DNA of 64,000 bases from Rhizomicrobium palustre (GCF_011761565.1 NZ_JAASRM010000001.1:3100139-3164138), one strand, 5' to 3'; numbered from the stretch's first letter, positions 36,438 through 46,505 are shown. Translations and numbers: made by a program. The notes: a model not told the origin generated them from the sequence alone.

Positions 36438-37067
36438 TCACGCGATGCGGCGGATCACGGCGAACCACATTTGCAATCCGTCCAAATGCTCGGGATGTTC
36501 ATAGGCGGGGTTCAGCTCGCTTGGCGCGAAATCCAGCGCTTCAATCTGCCAGCCTTCGGCGAAATCTGCTGCTATATCCGCACGGGACAGGCCGCCGCCG
36601 GGCGCTTTGGGACCTTCGGCAAACGCGAAAAGATAAAGCCGACCATTTGTGTTTAGGACATGCGCCAAGCCTTGGACATAGGCCTTTCGCTGCGCAGCCT
36701 CATAGACATGGTAGAGCCCGCTATCGATCACACTGACAAAGCGCTTATCCCATTGGGCGAGGGTCATCGCGTCCTTCACTTGGAAATCGACTGTAACGCC
36801 TTCTTTGGCCGCGCGGGTCTTCGCGCGGGCGATCGCTTCTTCGACAAAATCGATGCCGGTGACGGCAAGTCCGCGTTTGGCGAAATAGACCGCCGTGCCG
36901 CCGGTGCCGCAGCCACAATCAAGAAGCGGGCCTTCGATCTCGTTCTCGATAGCGATGAAGGGCGGCTGGGGCTTACCGATATCCCAAGGCGGATTGGTTT
37001 CGGCATAGATCTGCGTGAAGCCGGACTGTGCGCTTTCGTACTGTTCAGGTTTTTGGGCATGCGTCAT
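36438..37067 (-). CDS. class I SAM-dependent methyltransferase
   Basis: This 209-residue protein has the Rossmann methyltransferase motifs: PLLDCGCGTGGTAVYFAKRG (motif I), VTGIDFVEEAI (motif II), MTLAQWDKRFVSVIDSGLYH (motif IV region) and LNTNGRLYLFAFAEGP (motif VI). Its N-terminus (FTQIYAETNPPWDIGKPQPPF) resembles thiopurine or tellurite/thiol methyltransferase-type proteins, suggesting a small-molecule substrate. It lies 55 bp downstream of a TetR regulator on the same strand, so it is probably the regulated partner. It is convergent with the HxlR gene. Confidence 0.88.
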   Translation of the reverse strand: MTHAQKPEQYESAQSGFTQIYAETNPPWDIGKPQPPFIAIENEIEGPLLDCGCGTGGTAVYFAKRGLAVTGIDFVEEAIARAKTRAAKEGVTVDFQVKDAMTLAQWDKRFVSVIDSGLYHVYEAAQRKAYVQGLAHVLNTNGRLYLFAFAEGPKAPGGGLSRADIAADFAEGWQIEALDFAPSELNPAYEHPEHLDGLQMWFAVIRRIA

Positions 37068-37122
37068 GGATAACCTCCAAGGGTTTTGGGCAAAGATGCG
37101 AGGTGGGAGCGAAAGGGGCGGC

Positions 37123-37797
37123 TTAGTCGTCTGGCGGCGGGGCGGCGAGCACGCCGTCGATGATCACATCGAGCGCCCACAAGAACCGTGATTTCGGCGA
37201 AGTTGCGAAGAGCAGTTCGCGGTTGGCGTGGAGCAGGGGATACTCCTCCGCTGAGAGGTTTTCGAAGACCTCCTTGGCCTTGGTGAAGTCACTGCCATTG
37301 TCGCGCCAGTTGCTATGCTCGGCCGCGACCGCAGTCACGTGCAGCAGCAGCAGATCGACTGCCAGGGCGGCGCGCGTCTCCTGAACACCGCCTTCCATCA
37401 GCAGCGCCAGCACGCGCTCAACGATCCGAAGTGCATTGGGGCCGCAGGTGATCTGCATCATGGCAAGTTGCGCCAACCCCTTCTTCTCATAGAGCAGCAA
37501 AAGGTAAGAGGTGAGCAGGGCCTTGAGGCGGGTGCGCCAGCCTTTGCCTTCTTCAGGCAATTCCACGGCCCCGAAAGCCGCATCCAGCATGGCGGCGTAA
37601 AGGGCATTGAGATTCTCGAAATAGACATAGAGCGAGGCAGGGCCGGTATCGACCGCGCTCGCCACCCGGCGCAGGCTGATCCCGCTTACCCCTTCGGCTT
37701 CCAGAATGGCTAGGGCGGCAGTGACAATCGCTTCGCGGCTGAGCGGCGCCTTGGCGGGGCGATTGCGGCGGCTGATGGGGGCGGGTTTCTCATCCAT
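37123..37797 (-). CDS. TetR/AcrR-family transcriptional regulator
   Basis: This 224-residue repressor has an N-terminal helix-turn-helix (LSREAIVTAALAILEAEGVSGISLRRVASAVDTGPASLYVYFENLNALYAAM, split here for description only: the recognition helix is GPASLYVYF) and a C-terminal ligand domain. A palindromic operator overlaps its predicted promoter, and the -10 box ends 6 nt before the ATG at 37797 with no ribosome-binding site, so the transcript may be leaderless. A SAM-dependent methyltransferase gene follows on the same strand. The ligand is unknown. Confidence 0.9.
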   Translation of the reverse strand: MDEKPAPISRRNRPAKAPLSREAIVTAALAILEAEGVSGISLRRVASAVDTGPASLYVYFENLNALYAAMLDAAFGAVELPEEGKGWRTRLKALLTSYLLLLYEKKGLAQLAMMQITCGPNALRIVERVLALLMEGGVQETRAALAVDLLLLHVTAVAAEHSNWRDNGSDFTKAKEVFENLSAEEYPLLHANRELLFATSPKSRFLWALDVIIDGVLAAPPPDD

Positions 37798-37803
37798 GAG
37801 GCT

Positions 37804-37846
37804 ATTCTAGCTAACGAACAGTGATCGTCAAGATCAATGATCGTTA
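37804..37846 (-). promoter_or_regulatory. TetR promoter and 35-bp palindromic operator
   Basis: TAACGAACAGTGATC (37812-37826) and GATCAATGATCGTTA (37832-37846) are inverted repeats matching at 13 of 15 positions around a 5-nt centre. On the minus strand, TTGACG (37831-37826) and TAGAAT (37809-37804), spaced by 16 bp, form a good sigma-70 promoter. The operator covers the -35 and spacer, as expected for autorepression by the adjacent TetR protein. Confidence 0.75.
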
Positions 37847-37861
37847 AATCCGGAGCTTGTC

Positions 37862-37897
37862 CAAACTAAAAGACCCTGGGGCGTACCCCAGGGTCTT
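37862..37897 (-). terminator. intrinsic terminator of glnA
   Basis: A perfect 12-bp stem (37870-37881 with 37886-37897, AAGACCCTGGGG and its complement) has a 4-nt loop. On the minus strand it is followed by TTAGTTTGG. It lies 27 bp after the glnA stop. Confidence 0.88.
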
Positions 37898-37924
37898 CAG
37901 CACTTCTGTCTTCAGGAGAGAAGA

Positions 37925-39334
<1,410 letters not shown>

Positions 39335-39383
39335 AACTAGGTCTTCCCCTTCCAAGTTGGGTGTGGTTGTTCGCCGGGATTAC

Positions 39384-39752
<369 letters not shown>

Positions 39753-39762
39753 TTAAGGAAAT

Positions 39763-39779
39763 AGCAGGGGTTATGCCAA
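39763..39779 (-). promoter_or_regulatory. sigma-54 promoter of glnB-glnA
   Basis: On the minus strand the sequence reads TTGGCATAACCCCTGCT, with the invariant GG and GC separated by exactly 10 nt, matching the -24/-12 consensus of RpoN promoters. It predicts a transcription start about 30 nt before glnB. Activation by NtrC from upstream sites is expected, but I see only single TGCAC half-sites in 39780-39880, not a clear palindrome. Confidence 0.8.
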
Positions 39780-40050
39780 GTTTCGGCTGCACAAAACCTA
39801 ACAATATCAAGAACTTATAGGGCCTGTTCGCGGCGGCCGCCAAAGTCTGCCCAAAGGATAGTCTTTGTGCACGACAATTGAGCAGCATCGCTGTTATCAG
39901 CCCCCAGATATCTTGATGTTTTTGCCTCCACGCCCAGCTTCTTCCCTATCCTTTGCAAGCCTCGCACCAACCGCAAGCTCTTTGCGGCCATTCCGTTTAA
40001 ATACTTGAAGGAGGCTACCTTTGCCGTGTGGCGGTCGTATAGTCGCCGCC

Positions 40051-41547
40051 ATGTCTGATCTGCGCTTGCCCACAAGAGAAGAGGTCCTGACGGTTAGCGA
40101 AATGTATGCGGCTGATCGTTTTGCGGCCGCGAGTGGCGTGCCGACTCTATCTCTGATGGAATATGCGGGGCGTGCGGTCGCCGATGAGATTCTCCGGCTG
40201 CATGCACGGCCTTGCCCGGTCGTTGTGTTGTGCGGGCCGGGCAATAACGGCGGCGATGGATTCGTGGTGGCGCGGCTTCTGAAAGCGCGCGGCTGGAAGG
40301 TGACTCTGGCGCTGCTCGGTGCGCGCGGCGACCTCAAAGGTGATGCGGCCTATCAATCGGTGCAGTGGGACGAAGAGGTTGTGCAGGTATCGCCATCCGT
40401 ACTGGACGGTGCAGGGCTGGTGGTGGACGCGCTTTATGGTGCGGGGCTGTCGCGGCCTTTGGAAGGTGTGGCGCGCCAAACTGTGGAGGCACTCAACGCG
40501 CGGCCGGTGGAAGTCGTGGCGATCGATGTGCCCAGCGGGCTCTCGGGCGATCTTGGCCGCGCCTACGACGGTCTTTGTGTCGATGCCGATGTCACGGTCA
40601 CGTTTTTCCGCAGGAAGCCCGCGCATGTCTTGATGCCGGGGCGCCTAAAATGCGGGCGCGTGGTGGTGGCCGAAATCGGCATTCCGGTGGAGGCGTTGGG
40701 CGAGATTGCGCCCGCCATTGTTCACAATGGCAAAGCGCTATGGGGCAAGGCCTATCCCAAGCCTGATCCTCTCGGACATAAATATGGGCGCGGTCATGCT
40801 GTGGTGGTTTCCGGCCCAGCACATGCGACGGGGGCGGCCCGGCTCGCTGCGCGTGCGGCGCTGCGTATCGGGGCGGGGCTGGTAAGTGTCGCGAGCCCGC
40901 CTGAATCCGTCGATGTGAATGCCAAACATTTGACTGCGATTATGGTCAAACCCTTCGAGGGTTCGGCAGGGCTCGCCTCTCTGCTCCAGGATAAGCGCTA
41001 CAACGCGGTCGCCATCGGGCCCGGCCTAGGCGTTACGCCTCAGACCAAAGATCTCGTCGAAACCGCGCTGGTGGCGCCATCTGTGATCGATGCTGATGCG
41101 CTTACCGCCTTTCGCGACGATCCCGGCGAGCTTTTCGATCAATTGGGTCCGTCGCATGTGCTGACGCCCCATGAAGGGGAGTTCGCACGGCTCTTTCCGG
41201 GACTGCTGCAGGACTCGGTTAACCGTATTGAAGCGGTGCGCAAAGCCGCTGCCACTGCCGGATGCGTGGTGCTGCTTAAAGGGCCGGATACGGTGGTCGC
41301 CGCGCCCGACGGTCTGGTTTCGGTCAACACCAATGCGCCACCCTGGCTTGCGACCGCTGGTTCCGGCGACGTTCTGGCGGGTTTCATCCTTGGCCTTTTG
41401 GCGCAACATATGGACGCCTTTCTTGCCGCCTCTGCCGCCGTCTGGCTGCATGGGCTTTGCGCCACCGATTTCGGCCCCGGCCTGATTGCCGAGGACATCG
41501 CCGAACAATTGCCCGGCCTGCTGCGCAGGCTCTATGAAGAGATTTGA
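40051..41547 (+). CDS. nnr: bifunctional NAD(P)H-hydrate epimerase / ADP-dependent dehydratase
   Basis: This 498-residue protein repairs hydrated NADH and NADPH. The N-terminal YjeF_N epimerase half has MEYAGRAVADEI, VVLCGPGNNGGDGFVVARLL and VVAIDVPSGLSGDLG. The C-terminal ribokinase-like half has HKYGRGHAVVVSGP, AIGPGLGV, ADALTAF, LTPHEGEFARLF, LLKGPDTVVA and the active-site TAGSGDVLAGFILG. The fusion is the usual bacterial form. The ATG at 40051 gives MSDLRLPTREEVLTV; an upstream extension is not supported. It diverges from glnB and is followed by NUDIX and acetyltransferase genes with 1-bp gaps or overlaps, suggesting a three-gene operon. Confidence 0.96.
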   Translation: MSDLRLPTREEVLTVSEMYAADRFAAASGVPTLSLMEYAGRAVADEILRLHARPCPVVVLCGPGNNGGDGFVVARLLKARGWKVTLALLGARGDLKGDAAYQSVQWDEEVVQVSPSVLDGAGLVVDALYGAGLSRPLEGVARQTVEALNARPVEVVAIDVPSGLSGDLGRAYDGLCVDADVTVTFFRRKPAHVLMPGRLKCGRVVVAEIGIPVEALGEIAPAIVHNGKALWGKAYPKPDPLGHKYGRGHAVVVSGPAHATGAARLAARAALRIGAGLVSVASPPESVDVNAKHLTAIMVKPFEGSAGLASLLQDKRYNAVAIGPGLGVTPQTKDLVETALVAPSVIDADALTAFRDDPGELFDQLGPSHVLTPHEGEFARLFPGLLQDSVNRIEAVRKAAATAGCVVLLKGPDTVVAAPDGLVSVNTNAPPWLATAGSGDVLAGFILGLLAQHMDAFLAASAAVWLHGLCATDFGPGLIAEDIAEQLPGLLRRLYEEI

Positions 41548-41548
41548 G

Positions 41549-42172
41549 ATGACCGAAAACTGGTTATTATGGGCTCGGCAAGCGCAGGCCTTAGCCCAGA
41601 GCGGACTGACGTTCTGTACCAACCCATATGACATCGAGCGCTACCACGCGCTGGAAAAGCTCGCCGCGGAGATGATGGCAGGCGGGCCGGGCGAGGGCGC
41701 CGAGCTGCTCCTCAATTCCTTTCAAGCGCAAAAAGGCTATGCCACGCCGAAAGTGGATGTGCGCGCCGCGCTGTTTCGCGATGGTGAGGTGCTGCTCGTC
41801 AGCGAGAATTCCGATGGCGGGCGCTGGACCCTGCCAGGCGGCTTTGCCGATGTGAATTCTTCGCCCAGTGATAATGCCGTGCGCGAAATGCGCGAAGAGG
41901 CGGGGCTGGAAGTGAAGACGACCAAGCTCGTGGGCGTTTGGGACCGCGATAAGCGCGGCTACACCAAGCCATACCCCTATCACATTTATAAGCTGATGTT
42001 TCTGTGCGAGCTCACCGGCACTTGTGAGAAGTCCAATCTCGAAACCGGTGAGCCGCAATGGTTTCCGGTAGATGCCTTGCCCGAACTCTCGATGGACCGC
42101 ACCCAGCCCTGGCATATCGAGCGGCTCTACGCCCACTATAAAGACCCAAGCCTTCCGGCGGAGTTTGATTGA
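41549..42172 (+). CDS. NUDIX hydrolase with N-terminal NUDIX_N-type domain
   Basis: This 207-residue protein has an N-terminal helical domain (LLWARQAQALAQSGLTFC, YDIERYHALEKLAAEMM) as found in a group of ADP-ribose-pyrophosphatase-like NUDIX enzymes, then the catalytic fold with VRAALFRDGEVLLVSE, WTLPGGFADV and REMREEAGL. The Nudix box keeps REMREEAGL, but the first Glu of the consensus is Ser (GFADVNSSPSDN), a change I have seen in this subgroup (SPSEN). Substrate prediction is weak: a nucleoside diphosphate derivative. It starts 1 bp after nnr and overlaps the acetyltransferase start. Confidence 0.88.
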   Translation: MTENWLLWARQAQALAQSGLTFCTNPYDIERYHALEKLAAEMMAGGPGEGAELLLNSFQAQKGYATPKVDVRAALFRDGEVLLVSENSDGGRWTLPGGFADVNSSPSDNAVREMREEAGLEVKTTKLVGVWDRDKRGYTKPYPYHIYKLMFLCELTGTCEKSNLETGEPQWFPVDALPELSMDRTQPWHIERLYAHYKDPSLPAEFD

Positions 42173-42672
42173 TGTCCGACGTTCTTATCCGTCATGTGGA
42201 GCAAAACGATCTTTCCGCGTTGCTCGCCATCTATAATCATTATGTCGAGACTACCGCGGTCACCTTCGATCTGGGGCCGCGCACGCTGGAGCAGCGCCAG
42301 GTTTGGCTCGACAGTTTCGCGCGCGAGGGCCGCTGGCAGTGTTTTGTCGCCGTGCAGAAAGGCGAGCCGGTCGGCTGGGCCTGTTCGGGAAAATTCCGCG
42401 AGAAGGACGCCTATCTCACAACGGTGGAAACCAGCATCTATCTGAAGCCCGGCATAGGCGGGCAGGGGCTCGGCACCCGACTCTATGCCACGCTCTTCGA
42501 GGCGCTCGCCAAGGAAGATGTGCATCGCGCCATCGGCTGCCTGACGATTCCCAACGAGTCCTCGGTAGCGCTGCATAAAAAGCTCGGCTTTCAGCATGTC
42601 GGCGATTTCCACCAGGTCGGGCGCAAATTTGGCCGCTTCTGGGACATCACCTGGTACGAGAAGGCGCTCTGA
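42172..42672 (+). CDS. GNAT N-acetyltransferase (phosphinothricin/methionine-sulfone type)
   Basis: This 166-residue enzyme has the PAT/MnaT-like pattern: IYNHYVETTAVTFDLGPRTL near the N-terminus, a GEPVGWACSGKFREKDAYLTTVE segment (only its ends are diagnostic), the acetyl-CoA loop GIGGQGLGTRLY and the C-terminal LGFQHVGDFHQVGRKFGRFWD. Family members acetylate phosphinothricin, methionine sulfoximine or related amino acids; the natural substrate here is uncertain. The ATG overlaps the NUDIX stop as TGATG. It ends about 175 bp before tRNA-Leu. Confidence 0.9.
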   Translation: MSDVLIRHVEQNDLSALLAIYNHYVETTAVTFDLGPRTLEQRQVWLDSFAREGRWQCFVAVQKGEPVGWACSGKFREKDAYLTTVETSIYLKPGIGGQGLGTRLYATLFEALAKEDVHRAIGCLTIPNESSVALHKKLGFQHVGDFHQVGRKFGRFWDITWYEKAL

Positions 42673-42847
42673 CCGCCCATTTTCCGGTAAATACACCGAA
42701 AACAATGTGAATAAATCCGGCAAAGCCCCGCTAAAGGGCGGAAGTCATTGTCGCTCTGGCCCTTCTGGCAGCAACAAGCCCTAGCGGCCTGCGAAATCCC
42801 CTGCTATAGCGGCGCCCTTCTGCCGGTACCCCCGGTGGAGCCCGTAT

Positions 42848-42932
42848 GCGGGCGTGGCGGAACTGGCAGACGCACTCGGTTTAGGTCCGAGCGCCGAAAG
42901 GCTTGGGGGTTCAAATCCCTCCGCCCGCACCA
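42848..42932 (+). tRNA. tRNA-Leu (anticodon UAG)
   Basis: This 85-nt cloverleaf has acceptor GCGGGCG paired with CGCCCGC, a D-arm, the anticodon stem CTCGG/CCGAG around the loop TTTAGGT (anticodon TAG), a long variable arm typical of class II tRNA and the T-loop GGTTCAAATCC. The CCA end is encoded at 42930-42932. It decodes CUN leucine codons. It lies 77 bp upstream of tig in the same direction. Confidence 0.97.
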
Positions 42933-43009
42933 CAGGCGGCAACAGGCGAAGGCGCACTCACCCCCGAAGGACGGCTCCCTCGGGACAGGAAGTTTGGAAA
43001 GAAAAAGAC

Positions 43010-44380
43010 ATGCAGATTACTGAGACCGTTTCCGAAGGCCTGCGCCGCGAATATCAGGTGGTGGTAGCCGCCGCCGATCTGGACAGCCGCCTCTCGAGCA
43101 AGATCGACGAGGTCAAGCCCAAGATGAACCTCAAGGGCTTCCGTCCTGGCAAGGTGCCGACCTCCTATCTGAAGAAGACCTTCGGCAAGTCCATGATGGG
43201 CGAGATCGTCGAAGCTCTCGTCAACGAAGGCAGCCAGAAGGCCGTCTCTGACAACAATTTGAAGGTTGCTTTCCCGCCCCGCGTTGAGCCGTTGGGCGAT
43301 ATCCAGGCCGCCGTTGATGGCAAGGCCGATCTCGAATTCAAGGTCGTCATCGATCTGATGCCCGATTTCGAGCTCGCCGATGTCTCCGCCCTGGAAGTCG
43401 AGAAGCTGGTCGCCGACATCGAGGAAGCCGATGTCGATGAAGCCATCAAGCGTATTTCCGAACAGTCCCGCAGCTACAGCGCCCGCGGCGAAGGCGAAGA
43501 AGCCCAGACCAACGACGCGGTGGTGATCAACTTCGTCGGCTCGATCGATGGCGAAGAGTTCGAAGGCGGCAAGGCCGAAGACTTCAACCTCGTGCTCGGC
43601 TCGGGTTCGCTGATTCCCGGCTTCGAAGACCAGCTCGTCGGCGCCAAGGCCGGTGAATCGCGCGATGTGAAGGTGACCTTCCCGGCCGAATACGGTGCCG
43701 AAAAGCTCGCCGGCAAGGATGCTGTCTTCGCGGTCACCGTGAAGGAAGTGAAGAAGCCTGACGAAGTTGTGATCGACGACGCGTTCGCCAAGACTATCGG
43801 TTTCGAAACCCTGGCCGAACTCAAGGACCGCGTGCGCGAGCAGCTCAAGCGCGACTATGCCCAGGCCAGCCGTTTGCATCTGAAGCGCCGCATCCTCGAC
43901 GCCCTCGACACCAAGCATGACTTCTCGCTGCCGCCGACCATGGTGGAAGGCGAATTCAACGGCATCTGGCGTCAGGTCGAAGCCGAGCTGAAGCGCGAAG
44001 GCAAGACCGCTGAGGACGAAGGCAAGTCCGAGGAAGAGCTGAAGAAGGAATATCACGACATCGCCGAGCGCCGCGTGCGCCTTGGCCTTGTCCTCGCCCG
44101 TATCGGCGAGCAGAACGGCCTCACCATTGCGCCGGACGAAATCCAGCGCGCCATCGCTTCGCGCGCCCGCCAGTTCCCAGGCCAGGAGCAGGCCGTGTTC
44201 GAATATTATGCCCGCAACCCGCAGGCCCAGGCCGAAATCCGCGCTCCGATCTTCGAAGACAAGGTGGTGGATTTCATCGCCGAGCTCGCCAAGGTCAGCG
44301 AGAAGAAGGTCGACCGCGCCACGCTGTTCATGGACCCCGATGAGGCCCTCGAAAAGCTGAAGGGTGAGGCCAAGGCCTGA
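43010..44380 (+). CDS. tig: trigger factor
   Basis: This 456-residue ribosome-associated chaperone binds nascent chains. The N-terminal domain has the ribosome-docking signature GFRPGKVP near residue 43, the FKBP-like peptidyl-prolyl isomerase domain covers about residues 155-245 (NDAVVINFVGSIDGEEFEGG ... KVTFPAEYGAEKLAGK), and the C-terminal helical domain includes LPPTMVEGEF and YYARNPQAQAEI. The ATG at 43010 follows a purine-rich GGAAAGAAAAAG region. A frame open from within the tRNA is a shadow. Unlike in most relatives, clpP does not follow directly; about 8.3 kb intervene. Confidence 0.97.
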   Translation: MQITETVSEGLRREYQVVVAAADLDSRLSSKIDEVKPKMNLKGFRPGKVPTSYLKKTFGKSMMGEIVEALVNEGSQKAVSDNNLKVAFPPRVEPLGDIQAAVDGKADLEFKVVIDLMPDFELADVSALEVEKLVADIEEADVDEAIKRISEQSRSYSARGEGEEAQTNDAVVINFVGSIDGEEFEGGKAEDFNLVLGSGSLIPGFEDQLVGAKAGESRDVKVTFPAEYGAEKLAGKDAVFAVTVKEVKKPDEVVIDDAFAKTIGFETLAELKDRVREQLKRDYAQASRLHLKRRILDALDTKHDFSLPPTMVEGEFNGIWRQVEAELKREGKTAEDEGKSEEELKKEYHDIAERRVRLGLVLARIGEQNGLTIAPDEIQRAIASRARQFPGQEQAVFEYYARNPQAQAEIRAPIFEDKVVDFIAELAKVSEKKVDRATLFMDPDEALEKLKGEAKA

Positions 44381-44403
44381 TCCTTCCGGCAACCAGAAAC
44401 ACG

Positions 44404-44436
44404 AAAGGGCGTCCGAAAGGGCGCCCTTTTTGTTTG
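44404..44436 (+). terminator. intrinsic terminator of tig
   Basis: AAAGGGCG (44404-44411) pairs with CGCCCTTT (44422-44429) around a 10-nt loop and is followed by TTTGTTT. It begins 24 bp after the tig stop. Confidence 0.85.
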
Positions 44437-44590
44437 GGGCCGCGCTGTCGTGAATTTCCACTATCGCGATTTTTCAATATTAGCCCACTTATTAGGCAGA
44501 GCATGGGCAGGGTTGCAGTACGGGGCCGTACAAATCCAAAAATCCTTACTTATTTCATGGAAATAGAAACCATGATCTGAAGGAAGGAGA

Positions 44591-44944
44591 ATGTTTCGCT
44601 CAGCATTCGCCGTTGCGATAACGGCACTCACCTTGACCGGCATTGCCGCTGCCGAGCCCGCAGTCGTCTATCTGCAAGCCGTTTCGCCTGTTGGCAACAA
44701 GAACGCGCGCGCGACGAAGCTGGCCTATGACGATAGTGAATTGGCCAGCACAGAAGGCGCCACAGCACTCTATCGCCGGATCGAGGCGGCCTCGCATCTT
44801 GTGTGCGGCGACCAGGATGCCACCATTCGCGATATCCAGCCTGAAAAGAAACTCGCCGCCTGCCGCAGCCGTGCCATCGGTTACGCGGTGGCCAGTGTGA
44901 ACGCACCCAAACTCGCCGAAGCCGCCGCGGCCGCAATGCCGTAG
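44591..44944 (+). CDS. UrcA-family small secreted protein (copy 1)
   Basis: This 117-residue protein has a Sec signal peptide (MFRSAFAVAITALTLTGIAAA) and the pattern of the UrcA family: SELASTEGATALYRRIEAAS, then Cys in HLVCGDQ and a second Cys in LAACRSRAIGYAVASV. The two Cys could form a disulfide in the periplasm. The family is named for a uranium-responsive Caulobacter protein; its function is unknown. A similar gene follows 220 bp downstream, and each has its own leader. GAAGGAG lies upstream of the ATG. Confidence 0.75.
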   Translation: MFRSAFAVAITALTLTGIAAAEPAVVYLQAVSPVGNKNARATKLAYDDSELASTEGATALYRRIEAASHLVCGDQDATIRDIQPEKKLAACRSRAIGYAVASVNAPKLAEAAAAAMP

Positions 44945-44988
44945 CGGGACGAGGGCGGTCCGGCCCGCCACGGGTCAAGCCGGAAAAG

Positions 44989-45023
44989 AAGGGCGTCCTC
45001 CCACCTCCGGGGCGCCCTTTTTT
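44989..45023 (+). terminator. intrinsic terminator of the first UrcA-like gene
   Basis: AAGGGCG (44989-44995) pairs with CGCCCTT (45013-45019), followed by a run of T residues to 45023. The stem sequence resembles that of the tig terminator. Confidence 0.85.
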
Positions 45024-45164
45024 GCTAGTAGGATTTTCAAGCAGTGGGCGATCCAACTATTACGCGCTGCATACGATTTTGAAGGGCGGGGGATGCAAGT
45101 CGGAATGCATCCATGCGAGCCGGACCGTGCATCTCTTGGATAGAGAAACGCAAGAGAGGTCCCC

Positions 45165-45515
45165 ATGACACGCTTCGCATCCATCGCCGCAGGTTTCGCC
45201 TTTGCCGCCGTTCTGATGGCAGGATCCGCATTCGCCGAGAGCGTTCGCGTAGAGGCCGCAGCCCCGCTGCCCTCGGGCCTTTATCAGACCCGCGCGGCGA
45301 TGGTGCCCTATCAGGCTGGTGAGCTTGCCAGCGATGATGGTGCGCGCGCCGTCTATGCCCGGATTGAGGCCAGCACTCATGCGGTCTGCGGGGAGAATCT
45401 GGCGCAGCAGCCCAGCGAGGCGATGACACACAAATATGCCGCGTGCCGGGCGCGGGCTATGGCGGGGGCGGTCAAGGATTTGGATTCCCCGCGCCTGACC
45501 GCCATCGCCCATTAG
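45165..45515 (+). CDS. UrcA-family small secreted protein (copy 2)
   Basis: This 116-residue paralogue has a signal peptide (MTRFASIAAGFAFAAVLMAGSAFA) and the same domain: GELASDDGARAVYARIEAST, Cys in HAVCGEN and Cys in YAACRARAMAGAVKDLDSP. Both Cys are conserved with copy 1, while the linker differs, so the duplication is not recent. GAGAGG lies upstream of the ATG. It is convergent with an aldo/keto reductase gene 4 bp away, leaving no room for a separate terminator. Function unknown. Confidence 0.75.
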   Translation: MTRFASIAAGFAFAAVLMAGSAFAESVRVEAAAPLPSGLYQTRAAMVPYQAGELASDDGARAVYARIEASTHAVCGENLAQQPSEAMTHKYAACRARAMAGAVKDLDSPRLTAIAH

Positions 45516-45518
45516 GTA

Positions 45519-46505
45519 CTACCAGCGCTGATGCACATGCGGTTTGACGAGCCGGTCATAGATCTCGCGCGCCGCTGCCATCACGTCCTGCGATAGGGGC
45601 GCGAGGTCGGCGGCGCGGGCATTCGCCTGCGCCTGTTCGGCATTGCGCGCGCCGGGGATGACCACCGTCACGGCCTCGCTCATCAAGATCCAGCGTAGCG
45701 CGAATTGGGCCATGCTCGCGCCCGCGGGCACCAGCTTGCGGATTTCCTCGACTGCTTTCAGGCCGGTCTCGAAGGGCACGCCCGCGAAGGTCTCGCCGAC
45801 ATCGAAGGCCTCGCCATGGCGATTGAAGGCGCGATGATCGTCAGAGGCGAATTTCGTCTCCTTCGTGATCTTGCCTGAGAGGAGGCCCGACGCCAGCGGC
45901 ACGCGCGCGATCACTGCGATGTTCTTTTTCTTGGCTTGTTCGAAGAAGAGATCGGCAGGGCGCTGGCGGAAGAGGTTATAGATGATCTGCACACTGACAA
46001 CATTAGGGTATTCGATCGCCTTCAGCGCTTCTTCCACTTTCTCAACAGAAACACCGTAGGCTTTGATCTTTCCGGCCTTTTGGATTTCATCCACAGCCTC
46101 GAAGATTTCCGGACGCCAGTAAGCTTCCAGCGGCGGGCAGTGGAGCTGCACCAGATCAAGCGCATCGACTTTAAGGTTCGAGAGTGACCGGTCGATGAAG
46201 GCTTCGAGGTTCTTTTTGGTGTAGCCTTCCACCACATGCGGATCGAGTCTGCGCCCGGCCTTGCTGGCGACAAAGGGGCGTGTGCCGCTGCGCGTACCCA
46301 AGACTTCCGCGATGATCTTCTCCGAACGGCCATCGCCATAGACGTCGGCGGTGTCGACAAAAGTGATGCCGGCATCGAGCGCGGCGTTGAGGGCAGCCTT
46401 GCCGTCTTCCTCGCTGACATCGCCCCAGGCTGAGCCGATCTGCCAGGCGCCGAAGCCGACTTCGCTGACCTGCGCTGACAATCTTCCGAACGGACGTGAC
46501 CGCAT
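45519..46505 (-). CDS. aldo/keto reductase
   Basis: This 328-residue NADPH-dependent oxidoreductase has the AKR barrel pattern: RPFGRLSAQVSEVGFGAWQIG at the start (diagnostic LG-like turn), ITFVDTADVYGDGRSE with catalytic Asp and Tyr, PFVASKAGRR with the Lys, LDLVQLHCPP in place of the usual LHWPD, and VIPGARNAEQAQ near the cofactor site. The natural substrate is not predictable. I chose the ATG at 46505; the frame is open to 46682, but the extension is not coding-like. It lies 83 bp downstream of a secreted esterase on the same strand. Confidence 0.9.
   Translation of the reverse strand: MRSRPFGRLSAQVSEVGFGAWQIGSAWGDVSEEDGKAALNAALDAGITFVDTADVYGDGRSEKIIAEVLGTRSGTRPFVASKAGRRLDPHVVEGYTKKNLEAFIDRSLSNLKVDALDLVQLHCPPLEAYWRPEIFEAVDEIQKAGKIKAYGVSVEKVEEALKAIEYPNVVSVQIIYNLFRQRPADLFFEQAKKKNIAVIARVPLASGLLSGKITKETKFASDDHRAFNRHGEAFDVGETFAGVPFETGLKAVEEIRKLVPAGASMAQFALRWILMSEAVTVVIPGARNAEQAQANARAADLAPLSQDVMAAAREIYDRLVKPHVHQRW

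Noticed and set aside
39780..40050. NtrC binding palindrome upstream of the sigma-54 promoter
   Set aside because: Only isolated TGCAC half-sites were found, without the inverted second half.
42854..43009. N-terminal extension of tig reading through the tRNA-Leu gene
   Set aside because: The frame is open only by chance across the tRNA; the trigger factor N-terminus begins at 43010.
42911..44461. 516-codon minus-strand frame opposite tig
   Set aside because: It is antisense to trigger factor and overlaps the tRNA-proximal region; no domain is recognisable.
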